DNA of 64,000 nucleotides from Stratiolaelaps scimitus (GCA_019614645.1 JABWDB010000004.1:11222001-11286000); one strand, 5' to 3'. Positions 1 through 12,720 are shown, counted from the stretch's first letter. The notes: generated by a model not told the origin, from the sequence alone. A program made the numbers and translations.

Positions 1-791
1 AGCGCCCAGCTGCGTGTTGTACCTTCGTATGTGAGATTAGCTTCCTTCTGCTGGTGCTGCTGCTGCACCTTCCTAGAACTCGATCCGATCCGATACTAGC
101 CTCAATGGGGCGCAATTGTGTGTCGGCAAGTGTGGCGGGGCCAAGGGCTTAAGAGCCTTAATACCTCTTCTCGTTTCAGGCCCGCGTTTGATAAAACGAC
201 TCGACTCGTTCGTCCTTCGGCGCCGAGCCTATATATATACAATACCACATGTGTGTTTTAGCCATTTGAATCGAAATGCACACGAGCTGTGTGTGCGCTC
301 GCGCTTTACGAGATCGCTAACCCATCAACTGCCGAGAGCTCGCCGGAACCATTGGGCGTCAGGACACCGATTGATTGGTAGATATTGATGGGTATGGGTA
401 CATGGCTGTATTTGGACGCAGTTACGCCGGTCACTATGTGACTGCGAGCATGGTTCCCTTTTTTGTGTTCCGCAGAGTACGTAACATACTACAGTAACAA
501 CGGCGACAAAGACGCCGACGTTATGTTTAGTGGTTCAGCGTTCGTGCGAAATTAACACAAAATGTACCACGATGCAAGGAACGGCAAATACAACGAATGA
601 AACAAGTCACGCGAACCTCGAACATAGCTCCGAACTCGGCGTTAGCAGCAGATTGGGAAGCTCGCTGGTGTCGCGATAGTTAAATGCCCAGTGGAGAGAT
701 ATCAGAAAAGCGGACGGACCACGAACAGATATGAAATGAAAAAAACACCACCGTTCCGTTCGTTCGATGTGAAGCCGAACTGTCGGTTTAC
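1..791. other. left end, no gene seen
   Basis: I see no exon with credible splice signals here. Two short CTG/GCT runs lie near base 50. If the minus-strand exon at 792-963 is real, this stretch begins with its downstream intron, which starts with GTAAAC at 791. Confidence 0.5.
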
Positions 792-963
792 CTGACCTGC
801 CTGCGGTTTGGGCCCTGCTGGCGCCCTGCCGAACTCGGTCCCCGGCAGCACCGGAAATTTGATTTGCACCGGGACAGCTTCTGCCGTCATCTCGGACACA
901 GTCTTAATGCTGCTGAGGGCTGCGTCCCAGCTGCCGTTTGTGTCTTTCAGCGCATCCACCTCT
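792..963 (-). CDS. candidate internal exon, 57 codons, unknown protein
   Basis: On the minus strand a pyrimidine tract ending in CTTATCTCAG is followed by 172 bases. These read as 57 clean codons after one leading base and end in CAG directly before GTAAAC, a good donor. The peptide starts EVDALKDTNGSWDAALSSIK, is polar and probably helical in its first half, then turns proline- and glycine-rich (FPVLPGTEFG, then APAGPKPQ). The leading base implies a phase-2 upstream intron, and the exon ends in phase 0. The codons look natural, but I recognise no family. The same strand carries a second exon-like segment at 3743-3812, perhaps of the same gene. The phases do not join directly unless an exon lies between them or the acceptor is two bases further on (CTCAGAG). 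The exon is seen; membership of a gene is inferred. Confidence 0.4.
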
Positions 964-3742
964 CTGAGATAAGGAAAATGACTACCGCGAAAGCAGACGA
1001 TAAGCAGCTATATACACGATGATAGTGGAGTTTACTATTATAATATTATTATTATTATTATTATTATATAACTTTCTCGAAAGCGGCATCCCGACTCGAA
1101 AACAAGAAATCGAAGTCATCATCGATTAATGATAGCGTTACACGGTCTAAAGTGGTAGAGCTAAACGACGCTTAGCCATACGTCACTTCTCTTCGACGTT
1201 ATCGTGTGGCTGGAACAAATCAGCTGTGACTGACTGAACACTGGTGGTGGGCATGTTGCTGTCCATGACGCTGACGTCCGCTTAGTCGCGTTGTCTTTTC
1301 GGTCGGCTTGTTTCACGTCTTGGTCTCACCGCTGCTGGCCCTGCTGCTATGGCTGCCCGATTCGATTTACCAATCAGATCAGGTTACAGCGCAGCCGTGC
1401 AAGCGATGTAGTGTTACATTTTTCACCACCGGCTCATTGGTAACACGGCCGCAGTCGACGTGGGTAGCAACAACGCCGCAGCGTCTCACTTCACCTCACC
1501 GATCCATTCGTCGTGGATGCCTTACCGCGTCGTAGGGTGAGGTTTGGTTAGAGCTTTGACAAGTGGGCGGGGAGGTTTGGCCACAGAAAGACCATGACAT
1601 GTAATCGCTGGCGTCCTCCACAGTACGGGCGAGTAACATAAGCAAATATTGGCAAACATCTCGTCGGTGCCGCTCCTCCTGCTTCTGCCGCTGCCCTCAC
1701 CGTGGTCGTCTTTTGCTGCGACGTCTTCACCGTCGGAGACGTTTCTTCGATTGTCTGTACATGGGCGCGTGGGTGGCTGTATCTTTCTAGGTAGGTGTGC
1801 CAAGATGCATTACATCTTCTTTCTCTGTCGAGTCTTCTCTCTCTCTATCTCTCTCTCCGTGTTTCTCTGGCTCTCGAACTCCCGATATCCGGCACTGGCA
1901 ACGGCTTCGCCCAGACGTAGATTGGTGGATTTTGGTTTTTTTTTTTAGCACTTAACTGCTCTCCAGATATTTTTTTATCTGCGCGGCCCAGTCGCTTTTC
2001 ATCGTTCTTCTCAGGTCGCCACTACGCCACAGACAAATCCATGCATTATGCATCTTGTCCTGAAGTTGGAGCATGAATGCAGGGTGGCTGCCATTTGGCG
2101 GTCTGACAGTGTTTTGTTGGGCGGTTTGTCACAGTGTTGTACAATTAAGACGACCTTAGCCGATGCTTCTTATCCAACCGGTGACAGTTGCCGATGTCAC
2201 CGTTGCCATTACGTCCTGTTGTGTTCGAGTTACGTTGTAAGAATGCATTATTTCGTCGCCAATGCCACGTCGTAAGATTTGGCAGGGGAAATTTCATTGA
2301 GTTGGAGATTTCTTCGATTTAGAGTAGAGTAATTCCTGCTGTGTGCGATGTACACGCGGGACCCATTTCTGCTCGCAACTATCCATCTGAGAGGAACAAC
2401 AATACCTTGTACGTGCATTTTTTCGTTTTTTCGTTATTTTTTTTTTCGTGCTTCAGATGCCCGTGGTACGTGCTGATGATGCTGGCTGAGAGAGATTATG
2501 CTTGTCGCTCGTAGATGTTATGTGTACGCCGGTCTACGCCACGTGTCTTGCTCATCACCATAATCTAAATGCTAATATGTTTCTATCCATATCATAGGGA
2601 TCGCACAATGAAAATGGACGACTTTGTAGATTGTCTTTTTTCGTTGTCATTGTTGTCGTTATCAGATGAAGCTTCTTCTCCTGGCTCTCGCGAAATTTAC
2701 TAGCTAATGCACACGATGGAAATACTATGACATTTTTTTAACAGTGGGAGGACACCACGGCTATATATTGATCCGAACATTACAACACAAATGCGCATTT
2801 CATTGATCGAAATTCACGTATAGCGAATGACATTTTGTAGAGTTAACATTCGTTGGGCGTAGTGCAGTTCTTTTGCGGAGAATATCTAGCTGGGATAGAC
2901 CCATCCACAGGCGATATAGAAAATAATAGTGTCCTGTGTCGTTAAGCGACGCCAGCTGAACGTCGCGAGCGAAGGTTTTTCATAGTCGTTTAATTTGGGT
3001 AGCGCAAAGTGTAGCATGATCCGAAAACGTTGCTAAACATATAATTCATCACATTTAGTAATTAATTGCTTAGGTCGTCTACGCACCCCAGTCGGTGCAC
3101 TGGGTCATTTCTGAGGTCGAAAAATTGTGCCAAAGTGCTTAGATTCACTTGGTTCGAATCATGCGAGGTGTGTACCGTTGAGGTGAGAGCAGAAATATGA
3201 ACGTTAGGCTTCCACTGCCAGCCAGCCAGCACGCACACCGGTTTCCTGTATTCGGACTGTTCGTAGCAAGCTCTACATTGGACCAATAGCCCCACACGTC
3301 GACAATAACAATAATCACAATAAATGGCATTTGACTACATTCGCTTCATTCGCTGGCGAGAGTCTCAAGCAGCCGAACGCATCCAGAGACACGGGTCGAG
3401 TGGTGTGACCGAGAGGCCACACCACCTGTCAATCGCCTATCGCCGATCGCCATCGGATCGGCCTCGTTTGTCGTACACATAGCCGAGCAGTGCATACTAA
3501 GCATAGCACCTCATCGTCATTATTCTTATTACCACTATTGGTCCACGATGCCAATTGGGAAACGGATGATAGAGTCGGCGGCATTCAATACAGAACTAAT
3601 CATATTGCGCCGAGTCACTATTCGTATATGGGTACAGCGATACAGGGTCCGGCGGCGTTGAAGGCCGCGAAGGGCTGCAACTTTTTACCGTCTCACGAAA
3701 TAAGCGTCGCAAGGGAAATTTGTTCCGAAAAGAAACACATAC
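964..3742. other. intron-like or intergenic, no gene seen
   Basis: This lies between two minus-strand exon candidates and would be intron if they belong together. It holds an (ATT)n microsatellite, CT-rich tracts near 1835-1860, and T runs near 1937 and 2435. Short open frames here have no splice or codon support. Confidence 0.45.
1044..1068. repeat. (ATT)n microsatellite
   Basis: An almost uninterrupted TTA trinucleotide run of about eight units. Confidence 0.9.
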
Positions 3743-3812
3743 CAGCGGCAGATCGAAGTTGACCCTGTCCACGTGCCTCCTCTAGCTGTTCAACGTGTGC
3801 ATTGGTCATTGA
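3743..3812 (-). CDS. candidate internal exon, 23 codons, coiled-coil-like
   Basis: On the minus strand an acceptor of the form TTTTCTACAG is followed by 70 bases reading SMTNAHVEQLEEARGQGQLR then SAA. They end in GCTG before GTATGT, a usable donor. The segment is charged and helix-prone (HVEQLEEARGQGQLR), as in a coiled coil. It leaves a phase-1 end. The open frame continues upstream past the acceptor, so a longer exon starting at CTTTGACACAG is possible. It lies on the same strand as the 792-963 segment and could be an upstream exon of that gene. The short length keeps confidence low, and I recognise no family. Confidence 0.28.
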
Positions 3813-5008
3813 CTGTAGAAAATCGATTACTGTGTCAAAGGCACGTATGGTGCCGCCAAAAATAGATTTGTACACATTCATATTTGATAAACGTTCGATG
3901 TAGACAAAGCTTGACTGCCTTATTTGAAAGGGACCCTGTATGACCCTGCATCGATTTCTCGCCGGCGAAAGCCGCTGAAAAATCTGGGCACCAACAAAAC
4001 ATTGAAGATGACCTAGAGGTAAAGGTAAAGGTTTCATTGGTTTATTTGGTATATTTGCATTCTCGGTTGCACCATCGCTGACCACTCATGTCGGTTGTTC
4101 TCTTGCGCTGCTCGCCGAAGGCTGATTTTGGTCAAAGTCAGTGCACGCCCGATTCAGGCTCGAGACGCGCAGCGGTCGCCGCTTCAGCTGCTACATTACA
4201 AATATAATGAATATTGTCCAAGTGAAACCTAGCATGGTTATTCGATACGTTCTCGACGACGCTCGAATATCTGAAGCAAGGCGGGACGGTCAGCCTGCAC
4301 AGGGAGATGCTCAGGTGGACTGTTAACGCAAGTACACTATTCAACTAGGTCATCTGCGGCACAGCAGAACAAGGAAGCTCTGTCCTTTCGTCTTTGAGGA
4401 TCAGGCGGATTTTATAGAGATGGAAATACAATGCTACGACGGTGGTACACTATGTCTCAAGGGATTCCTAATACGGCCTATACCGCAGTCATTTCCGGGG
4501 ATAAAAACGGATTTCGAATAGCTCTCATTGTATCATCCCCTTTGTCGAGACAATATTTCTACTCAAAGAACTACAATTACTACTACCGCTAATGCTACAA
4601 TTGAGAAGAACTACTACCCTAACGAATCCGCAGTCCCGACATACATGATGCATTCATATCTGCCGGTGTCGTTGTTTTGTGCCAGCCTCATCACCAGCAG
4701 CATCATCTACTACGACTACACTGCGGCATCAATAAGTTCTGATAGGAGAGCCACTTTCGCCAGGCTGGCGTTCGAGCGGCGCCAGAGAGCCTGTTCTATT
4801 TCACGTTGACTTATATAAGTAAGCGCAGTGTCGCTTGTGTTCATTTCTTTCTATCATCTTCAGCCGCTGTCTTCCGCTCGCCTCCTCGACGCTCCCGTGT
4901 AAAAACAAACTACCGAAAGCTACCCCACATCCCTGTGTGGCTCCAAGCACCGATCTCTCCGGTGCGGCCTCAACACCAGCGGGGCATTAGCGTAATTGTT
5001 TACATACA

Positions 5009-5026
5009 TACACACACACACACACA
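5009..5026. repeat. (CA)n microsatellite
   Basis: A perfect CA run preceded by TACATACATA. Confidence 0.9.
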
Positions 5027-5302
5027 GGCACACGAGCACCCAAACAGACGCTAATCAAATACGAACACAAATGTGCTACCGCAGCAGGGCACATTTGCAA
5101 TCATCTCTGTGTGCGCGCGCGCCAGCCGCGAATAGCCGCCCCGCCGACTGGACTTCTGTTAATGAGGAACGAGTAGTGTTTACTTCGTACAGATGACAAG
5201 CTCTCCCGTTGATGAATCATTCACAATGTACAGCAACCGTTTATTGCTGCGTTCGTCTTTATAACCATAATACAACCACTGCGTCCGGCTACAGATGAGT
5301 GT

Positions 5303-5320
5303 TGTGTGTGTGTGTGTGTG
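5303..5320. repeat. (GT)n microsatellite
   Basis: A perfect GT run about 280 bases from the CA run at 5009, and its complement. Confidence 0.9.
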
Positions 5321-7308
5321 GGCGTTCGTGGCTAGACAGGTGCCTGTAGTTCGAGCAAATGCCAGAGATCCTTCTTAGGACGCTGAGGCCAACTGCTGTC
5401 ATTTAGCCCTATCGTCGGTGGTCATTGACTGAGCTATCTAGTAAATGCACCGCGTTACGCTATAAGGCTGGCGGCCAGCGGAGTTGTAGCGGGAGCGGTC
5501 ACAATGTATGTTTATTCATTATAGTCGCATTGCAACGGAAGCCGTCACTGGCTCCGTCTCCACCGGCGCCAAAGCGGAACGATTTTCTTAATCTTGTTTT
5601 AAGAGGCTTAGTGACAGCAGTTGTTTGTTATGTAACAGTTATGTGGAAGAGACATTCTAATGTTGGTGTGAACAATTAATGATGGCAGCATACGCGCGGC
5701 GTGTTAAGAAAATAGAAGTGGAAGAGAGGGGGAAGGAGGGGCGCGATGCGAGATTTTCCCTGCCGAGTCGACTTGGAGTAGAGAGACTTCAGCTTAAAAT
5801 AATCCACCAGGCGAGATAAATCAGAATGGAGGACACGACAACATCGACAAGTAAAACTGGTGTTATGACGAGTAAATGACGATATACAGCGGACACCCGA
5901 AACAGCTATATCCTGACCTCCACTAAAGCGGTCGACGTACGGCCGAAATGTACGAAACATTGAAAGCCAACACTGTGCCGTCATTGCCGCCAGCCTCTAC
6001 CGCTCCCTACTACAATGTTACACTAGCGATTATTGTCGTGTCGGATCATCACTTTAACAATACCTTTAAGGCGATCAAGATCGTTTCAAGCAGTGGGTGT
6101 AGGTTCAAGGGTGCTCTTTATACTCAGGGCCGCGTTTGGCGGTTACCTGTGTTGGCTGGTATACTCTCGCGCTTGGTATTACACAGCCAGGCCGCGTCAG
6201 CGCCAAGGTTTTGTCCGGTCCAGCGGTGAGGATCTTCGTGTCACAATTACGGCCGCCAGCTTCAGCCCGGCAGCCCGGCAGCTCAAGCTGATTCGTCACG
6301 TACAAGCAGATCACATCAGGGATCAGGGAGCAGGGTGGAGCTTAGCATAACCGCGTATGGTGATGGCGTACACGCTCGGGGGTGACAATGTCTCGTAAAC
6401 TAAATATGGAAACAACATATATCAGTAATTTCTGTAAGGTGGTCATTATTATGCGGCGTTAGACCAACGCTGTATAAATAACAGGTTAGTCTCAATCAAG
6501 AAGGGAAATGTTATAATATTATGCATACATATGATAAATCGGTTTTGTTCTCGCAGCGTGAGGAAACTGTGTTGGCAGTACAATTTACATATAAATGCGC
6601 GCTGTCGAACACCCATGTATGTACTGTGTATGTAGACATTTATAGAGGAGAGGACATGAAAAAACAGCACAAGATTTAAAAAAAACGATACACGACCCTG
6701 AATCCGACGAAGTTACGCTATCGTGAATTAAATGACAACGAATATTATGTACGATATGGTGAATTGATTACGTACCATCTTTCCGGACCTTTAACCATCT
6801 CAATATTATCTGTTGTCATAAAAGCGATGTCACAATTCCCAGCAAACCCTGGTCATCCACGATTCCGGTTTTATTACTTGTGCCGACATCCCCGTCCACC
6901 CCATCATCCAGCTCCTCGTTGCCTCACGAAGAGAAAAGGAAATAAAAGCGAGATTTGCAAAGTCGAGTAAAGCTCTCAACTCACTCTCGACTACTATCTA
7001 CAGACTACGACTTCAATCTGACGGCGGTGGCGGCTGTATATTAGAGTGTCTCGACTATCTCCCACCGGGCTTCTGTCGCGGCCGGCCCTCACTTGGCGCG
7101 CTTATTGTCGGCTGGTGAACTCATTCCGACGGAGGAGTTTCTCACAGGAGGAGTCTTTTCCTGCAGTTGGAGTCGCGCAGTTGGTATTCGCGCTGTTGAT
7201 GCCGCCGAGGCTGCTACAGGCCGCTATGTTGTTGCTGTTGTTATCGTCGGTGGTCGGCTTTCATTTTCTTTGGAACGCGGCTCGCGGCAAGTTTCCGTGG
7301 TCAGCGAC

Positions 7309-7323
7309 CAGCAGCAGCAGCAG
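7309..7323. repeat. (CAG)n microsatellite
   Basis: Five CAG units inside a GC-rich patch. Confidence 0.85.
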
Positions 7324-8552
7324 CTAGCCACCAAGCAAGCAATCCAGCTGACTGGCGGCAGTTGCAGGGGCTTTCTACAGGGGTCCCAGAGAGCTCAGCG
7401 TCCCCTTACGCCACTCTGGTCGTACGCTTCCCCCTCTTATGGCAGACGAGTCTACCAGCGTTGTCGCAAAAGCACTGTTCTCTACGGCCGGTCAGCCAGC
7501 CAGCATAGCTCTAGCTATTATAGTACACGTCGTTCATGTGCGTCTAGGAGGTAACGCTCGCCATTGTCCGGCCTTCTCCACTTGGCAGGACGAACGCGAC
7601 AGGTCCACTCTTTTGTGGCTCTCGTGATTGTCCAATGAGGGGAGAGGTAGGTAGGCTATCATACGCTTATACTTGGTGGGAAAAGTTAGAAATGCAGACG
7701 GATGCGCTAGGAGTGAATGGGATATAGCGAGAGAAATGTGGATGGCTCGGTAGAGCAGCGGTGTCAGATGGGACCGAAACTCTCTTTGCTGTTGTAATTA
7801 TTGATGGGTGGAGAGCGGTGTTATTTTGTTTTTGTCGAACTCGAGCGCTAGACTTCGTCCAGACGATAGTCCAGCAAATGGTCAGATTTGGGTAGAAGGA
7901 AAAGCTGCAGATGATGTAGCCTGAACATAGCCGCAGGTTGAGTCAGATACTATCGATTCTTTTAATTCTCTCTGCGGGAAGATCGCCGAAATTGCTTGTG
8001 TTCATGCATCATGTATCCGTGCACAGTGTTCATCGGCGAATTGTTCAATGAAATAGGATAACTGTGTGTAGTGAGCAGTACGCGCTTCCATGACGACAAC
8101 AACACTGCACTCAATCGAGGTAGTGATGACAGGTGTAGCTCTCAGCTATCACCACTGCGCCACGGTTTGCTTTATACAAGACGGACTTTTGTGGAGACGT
8201 CTGGCTCGCGGTTCTCCTGTGATTTGAGCACTCTTACAGTCAAAAGCGATGAACTCAGAGACGATCAGAACTCCGGCCCGGTGAGAAACTGGCTTTAAAT
8301 TCTGCATTTAGGGCAAATGTCAAATATCAAAGATACTATGTATTGATTTACCCTACAGGAGTATCGTACCATTTGTATTCGCGTTTTTACTGTTGTCGGC
8401 ATCAGCTATCGAAGCTCAGCGTATTATTTTACCCGGAGCCTGGAGAACCTGTGTGCTGTTTGTCTCTTGCTAACATGTGAATGTCAAGGCATATATAGAC
8501 CTGGTCAATCGTGATATTTATATGGAAATTTCACCAATGTAGTATTACCTTG

Positions 8553-8571
8553 TAATAAATAATAATAATAT
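8553..8571. repeat. (AAT)n microsatellite
   Basis: AAT units followed by AAC/CAA-rich sequence to about 8590. Confidence 0.85.
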
Positions 8572-9001
8572 AAATAACAATAACAACAATGTCGTAAATA
8601 TCGGTGTTCTTTATTCCGTAGCACGATAGTGAACTCTTTGTTGTTCTGGTTATTTCGTTTTTTCGATCAGGCTTCTCTGTCATTGTCCCTACTCCTTCTG
8701 TACGGCACGTGGCCTGCTTTCATTATTGCCCTGCTCTACTGGTACGGTTATAATTTAAAGTTGCCGACGACCAGCTGTTTCGAAAGGCTGTTAACACGCG
8801 GGCCGTCTGTAGTTCCCTGCTCCGATCCGTGCACCAGGGAGACAGAGGGTCTACCCGTCCACCGATGCAGCACCCTGTTGGTGTGGCTTATGCCCTGGAG
8901 CTCGTGGCTGGCCATGCGGCCTTCATCGGACGAGGCAGCCGTTGTAAGGCACTTGGTAGTCTCCGGCACGATTAACCTTGTTGTGGGTGTCCGGCGACAA
9001 C

Positions 9002-9023
9002 GCCGGCTAAGGTCTTAGCCGGC
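9002..9023. repeat. 22-bp near-perfect palindrome
   Basis: GCCGGCTAAG and its exact reverse complement, separated by GT, at the edge of a GC-rich patch. Confidence 0.85.
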
Positions 9024-9471
9024 CCTGTCCCGTTGTCCCTTTGCGGGACTTGCACCTGGGCCGAGTGCACGCAGCAGTGTTTTGCACGGACCTCGTGTCC
9101 TTCTGTCTCCTCTTCCCTCTACCAGGGCTTGTTGGCCAACGTGAGGCGGCGGCGGCTGTGGCGACGACGTCTGGTACCGCTTCTTCGTCTTCTTCCATTA
9201 CCGCAGACGCTAGACAGCGCCGGTAGCGGGGGCGACGGGAACTCGAAACGGTTACATGTCGGACCGTGTTGACCGCGCGGCCATCTGGGAGCACCGTTTG
9301 TAACGCTGCGGCACCGAGGAGAGGTTCGAAGAGGCGAAGGAGGTCAGATGCCCGCCTCTAGGGCTGTTTCCCGATGGCAAGAGATTCTTGCAGACTGCCG
9401 TCCCCCCATTCACTAGTGGTCTACAACGTCGCTACTGTCTAGTGGACAGTGGCCTTGCTTCGTTGTTGGCA

Positions 9472-9489
9472 TGCTGCTGCTGCTGCTGT
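9472..9489. repeat. (TGC)n microsatellite
   Basis: TGC units followed by degenerate TTG/GTT repeats to about 9510. Confidence 0.85.
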
Positions 9490-10268
9490 TGTATGTTGTT
9501 GTTGCTGTTGTCCTTGACGGCCATCGGCAACAAACCGTTCGTCCGGTAGTTGTTGTGTAGGCGGCCGGGCCCACGCACCAAAAGGGGAACTGTCGACAGG
9601 AACAGGCCACGTTAAGGGCTGAGTGGACGGCTAGCTGGCGTGGCCTGCAGGAAGGCCACCTTGTAGCATGGCCCTGCTGCTTGCTAGCTAGTTGGAGGTA
9701 AAAGTTGAGGAAGGGTAGGCAGCGACACACGTGGCCGAGTCGCTTGCCACTGTCCTGTCTGGCCTGCTTTGCCGGTGGTAGGCCCTGCAGTGACGGGTGG
9801 CACACTTTGCCCGGCTCCTACAACTGCGCCGCTCTGTTACTCCACCTGACTTTCGGTGACTAATGGCCAATTCGTCCACCGAGAGAAGCCGACCGCTAGC
9901 AAACCAGTTGGTCGGTCACTCGATTTTCCTGCCTTTGCAGGACCTAAGCTCGACAGCCTTTCGTATGCTCTCCTGTGGCCTATTTGCTTGGTACGATCGG
10001 TCCACAACTGGCAACAACGAGGATCAGTGGGAACATGAAATACCCAACTTGAAATGACCAATCACCGCCTCCACCTGAAGAGGAGTGGGGGTGGGTGAGG
10101 ATTCGGGACGAAACATTCCCGCCCTTGTAGTAACTCGGCCAAACGATGATAGGGGGTGACAAACTTGATCGAGTAGCATCGAACTCGGTGGAGACTTTGC
10201 CACTTTATCATATACAGAAGCAAATGGTTAGCTATTGCAAGGCCTTTGCAAAAGATATAGTGCTGGAT

Positions 10269-10272
<4 letters not shown>

Positions 10273-10302
<30 letters not shown>
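10273..10302. repeat. (AT)n microsatellite
   Basis: Fifteen perfect AT units. Confidence 0.95.
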
Positions 10303-10305
<3 letters not shown>

Positions 10306-12226
10306 CAGTTAAGCGGTGCTTAGAATGGTACCAAGGGACTGGTAACACGAAGTGATCGCGACAACGAGCAAAAACTTTTTCCACTATATGCTGCTCACGG
10401 TACACTTAGTTTCGCTTCACCGTGCCGGGGATATTGGCACGGGAATTTGATTTCATTCTAGTGTAGCAACAAGCCCCCCCCTGTGGCATTGGTTGTCAGG
10501 AACTCATAGAACTGTGTCAACCAAAGGGAATTGCCAGAGGCTCAGTGAACCTCACTCACCCACGTGCTCACAGGGTGCCGTAGCATTTGGGTACAGACAG
10601 AAACCATGTAGTAGGGAACCGCGGTGTACACCGATATTACGTGCGGGACGCCAACGTCAGTTGTGGAAAACTACCAGAACATAGTATTGCAGGAGACGTT
10701 TCTTCGCGTCTTTACGTTGCTATTAGTTATAGTTTTGCTGCTTGCTTCAACTGGCCAGTAACGCCAGCAACAGCACGGACAAATAGAGGAATTCATTCAC
10801 AGAAACAGATACGAACAGAGAGAAGAGGCTTGAGTTGGACATGAAAAGTGTAGGTCATAGGCCTAAGCACAGGTCGCACCAGGTCGACGTTGACGCAGCA
10901 CTGGAGGACCTTGTTGTGTTCTACCTACATGATATGCCACCGCAGATAATGTTACCATAAGGTACTTTGTTACCACAAGGTGTGATGGCGTTCAGTTTGT
11001 TTTGGACCAAGCATCTCTCCGCTGCGGGCGGACGACGGTTAAAATATACCACTAAACCTATCCTATAGTAAATATAATATTCGTTCACGCCGGCTGGCGA
11101 GGCGCTGTTTCAAGTTTAAGTAGTCGTTTTAATCATCAGACGGCTATGCTATTACCTCACGGCGCTCAAAGCCGTTATTGATGATGAGCATATTGAATTA
11201 TTGATTGTATTATAGGCAAGCGGAGTCGAGATACAGCGCTAATAACATTACGAGCAATTATCACCTACGTCACCATCGGGGTTGACAGCGTTGATCCCGT
11301 CCTCTCGTATTTACTTTGTTAAGGCTGCTCAGTTTACCCTGTCCAAAAAGTTCCAGTCTTCGCTGCCATCAAAACGATATAGCGGAAAAATGTAAAATTT
11401 GTTCCGAGGTCTGCTAACGCCGACGCTACTCACCGGTGGCATTATTCTGTCCGCAACTACTATCGCTGCTCCTGCTGATGTTGGTATCATTGTTAAAAAA
11501 ACTGCTCGACAGCAATCACTTTGTCAAAAGGACGCGAATGGATGGAGAGGAGATATGGATATGAGTACGAGTCGTTAAATATGCTCGTCTATGTTTTTAA
11601 GTCAGGCATACACAGGTGTGCCCGGGTCGCGTGTTTGTTTGCCGCTGTTCAGAGATAACGAGGTGGAGTAGAAAGTCGTCGAGTCTATGGCATAATCGAT
11701 TTGCAGCCAGCTAGATGACACTGTCAATGCACACACGTGCTGGTTGTGGTCGATCTGGTAAACTATTTAATATTAATAAAGATCCGATACCCTTTAATTA
11801 TAGATCTCGTGCAACGGTTCTCGAACCTGTTCAAGGGGTTGTGGCACGGCTAACCCGCAATGGCCATATGCGGGTCATGCTAACTACTGCGGGAGTCGTT
11901 CATTTTGCATTTTAGTAATATTAGCTCCAGCTGCCTTTCCGCGCGGACCCTTTCCTGACAGCAACAGGGACAATTGTCGTTGCTGTTATCTTATGACATA
12001 GCAACAACCACGACAAAGTAACTATAAAGCTTGGCTGGAATTGTTGCCGCTCGCAGGGCCGTTCTCAGCCTACGGGCTTTTTACGGCAGCTTCTTCTATC
12101 TTCAGGCGTTTACCCACCACCGAGTGGAACGTGTCACTGCCACGGGATTTTAAGGCAAACTGCTCATTTTAAAGACATTAAAGTTATGCCCTTCAAGATA
12201 TGCTAATCTGATATGTGGCTGTTCGC

Positions 12227-12505
12227 ATGAGCTCGGAAGGTGCTGGCTCGGCACTAACTGTGTCCCTCTCGCCGAAGCAAGAAAAAAAGAACGGCCGCAG
12301 CCTGTCTGTACCTAGATTGCCACTACACCGCAACGTCTCGGCGCACAAACTGTACGAGCAGCCTATGCGTGGCGTTCACAAATTGCTTCGTGACTTGCAA
12401 GGCTTCTTACGGTCGGTGTATCAGCCAGTGGAGAAAAGGACGACGCTTCGTGTCTGCGAGCTTCGTAATATTGAGAAAAGCGTCGGACTTAAGCCGAAGC
12501 GCTGA
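12227..12505 (+). CDS. small open frame, 92 codons, unknown
   Basis: An ATG-initiated frame with balanced codon use. The product is basic and helix-prone in its second half (HKLLRDLQGFLRSVYQ, then LRVCELRNIEKSVGLKPKR) and ends in TGA at 12503-12505. The start context is weak, with C at -3. I see no convincing acceptor close upstream and no poly(A) signal directly after the stop. A tRNA-like SINE head starts about 40 bases downstream, so the frame could be a decayed retrocopy, a short real gene or chance. No family recognised. Confidence 0.2.
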   Translation: MSSEGAGSALTVSLSPKQEKKNGRSLSVPRLPLHRNVSAHKLYEQPMRGVHKLLRDLQGFLRSVYQPVEKRTTLRVCELRNIEKSVGLKPKR

Positions 12506-12544
12506 GGCTACTTCGAGCGCAATTGGGTTAGGTTGGATTTAGAG

Positions 12545-12720
12545 GAGGAGGGACACAGGTTGGATCAGTAGATCGGTAGAGGAATATGTCCGAGGTCGCG
12601 GGTTAAAACCCTGCCGTGGCTGCCCTCAGAGAGGTGTGGACTGTCCTACCGACATTTCTCGTAATAATGACGAATAAGTAAGGAAAAATGTCTTATGGGA
12701 GAAAGGCTGAGGCCTAGAAG
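12545..12720 (+). mobile_element. tRNA-derived SINE-like element
   Basis: The segment GATCGGTAGAGGA resembles a pol III A box. About 30 bases on, GGTCGCGGGTTAAAACCC resembles a B box within a T-arm, with GGGTT and AACCC able to pair. Tick and mite SINEs commonly carry a T-arm of the form GGTCGCGGGTTCGAATCCC, so this looks like a diverged relative. The 3' extent is uncertain and I see no clear target-site duplication. The family link rests on remembered pattern, not alignment. Confidence 0.45.

Larger units (their letters stand above)
3813..12226. other. non-coding stretch with microsatellites
   Basis: No exon here convinced me. It holds (CA)n, (GT)n, (AAT)n, (CAG)n, (TGC)n and (AT)n repeats listed separately, and GC-rich patches at about 7.0-7.6 and 8.7-9.9 kb. 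Also present are a 9-base tandem (GCAGCCCGG) near 6266-6287, a 22-bp palindrome at 9002, and an imperfect doubled GTTACCAYAAGGT near 10950-10980. Open frames in the GC-rich patches overlap on both strands and are best read as chance. Confidence 0.5.

Noticed and set aside
3151..3162. B-box-like GGTTCGAATC
   Set aside because: No A box or paired arms lie at tRNA distance, so it is treated as chance.
8629..9018. Plus frame with a hydrophobic start resembling a signal peptide
   Set aside because: A pyrimidine-rich stretch gives Leu/Phe/Ser by composition. The opposite strand is also open and no donor follows.
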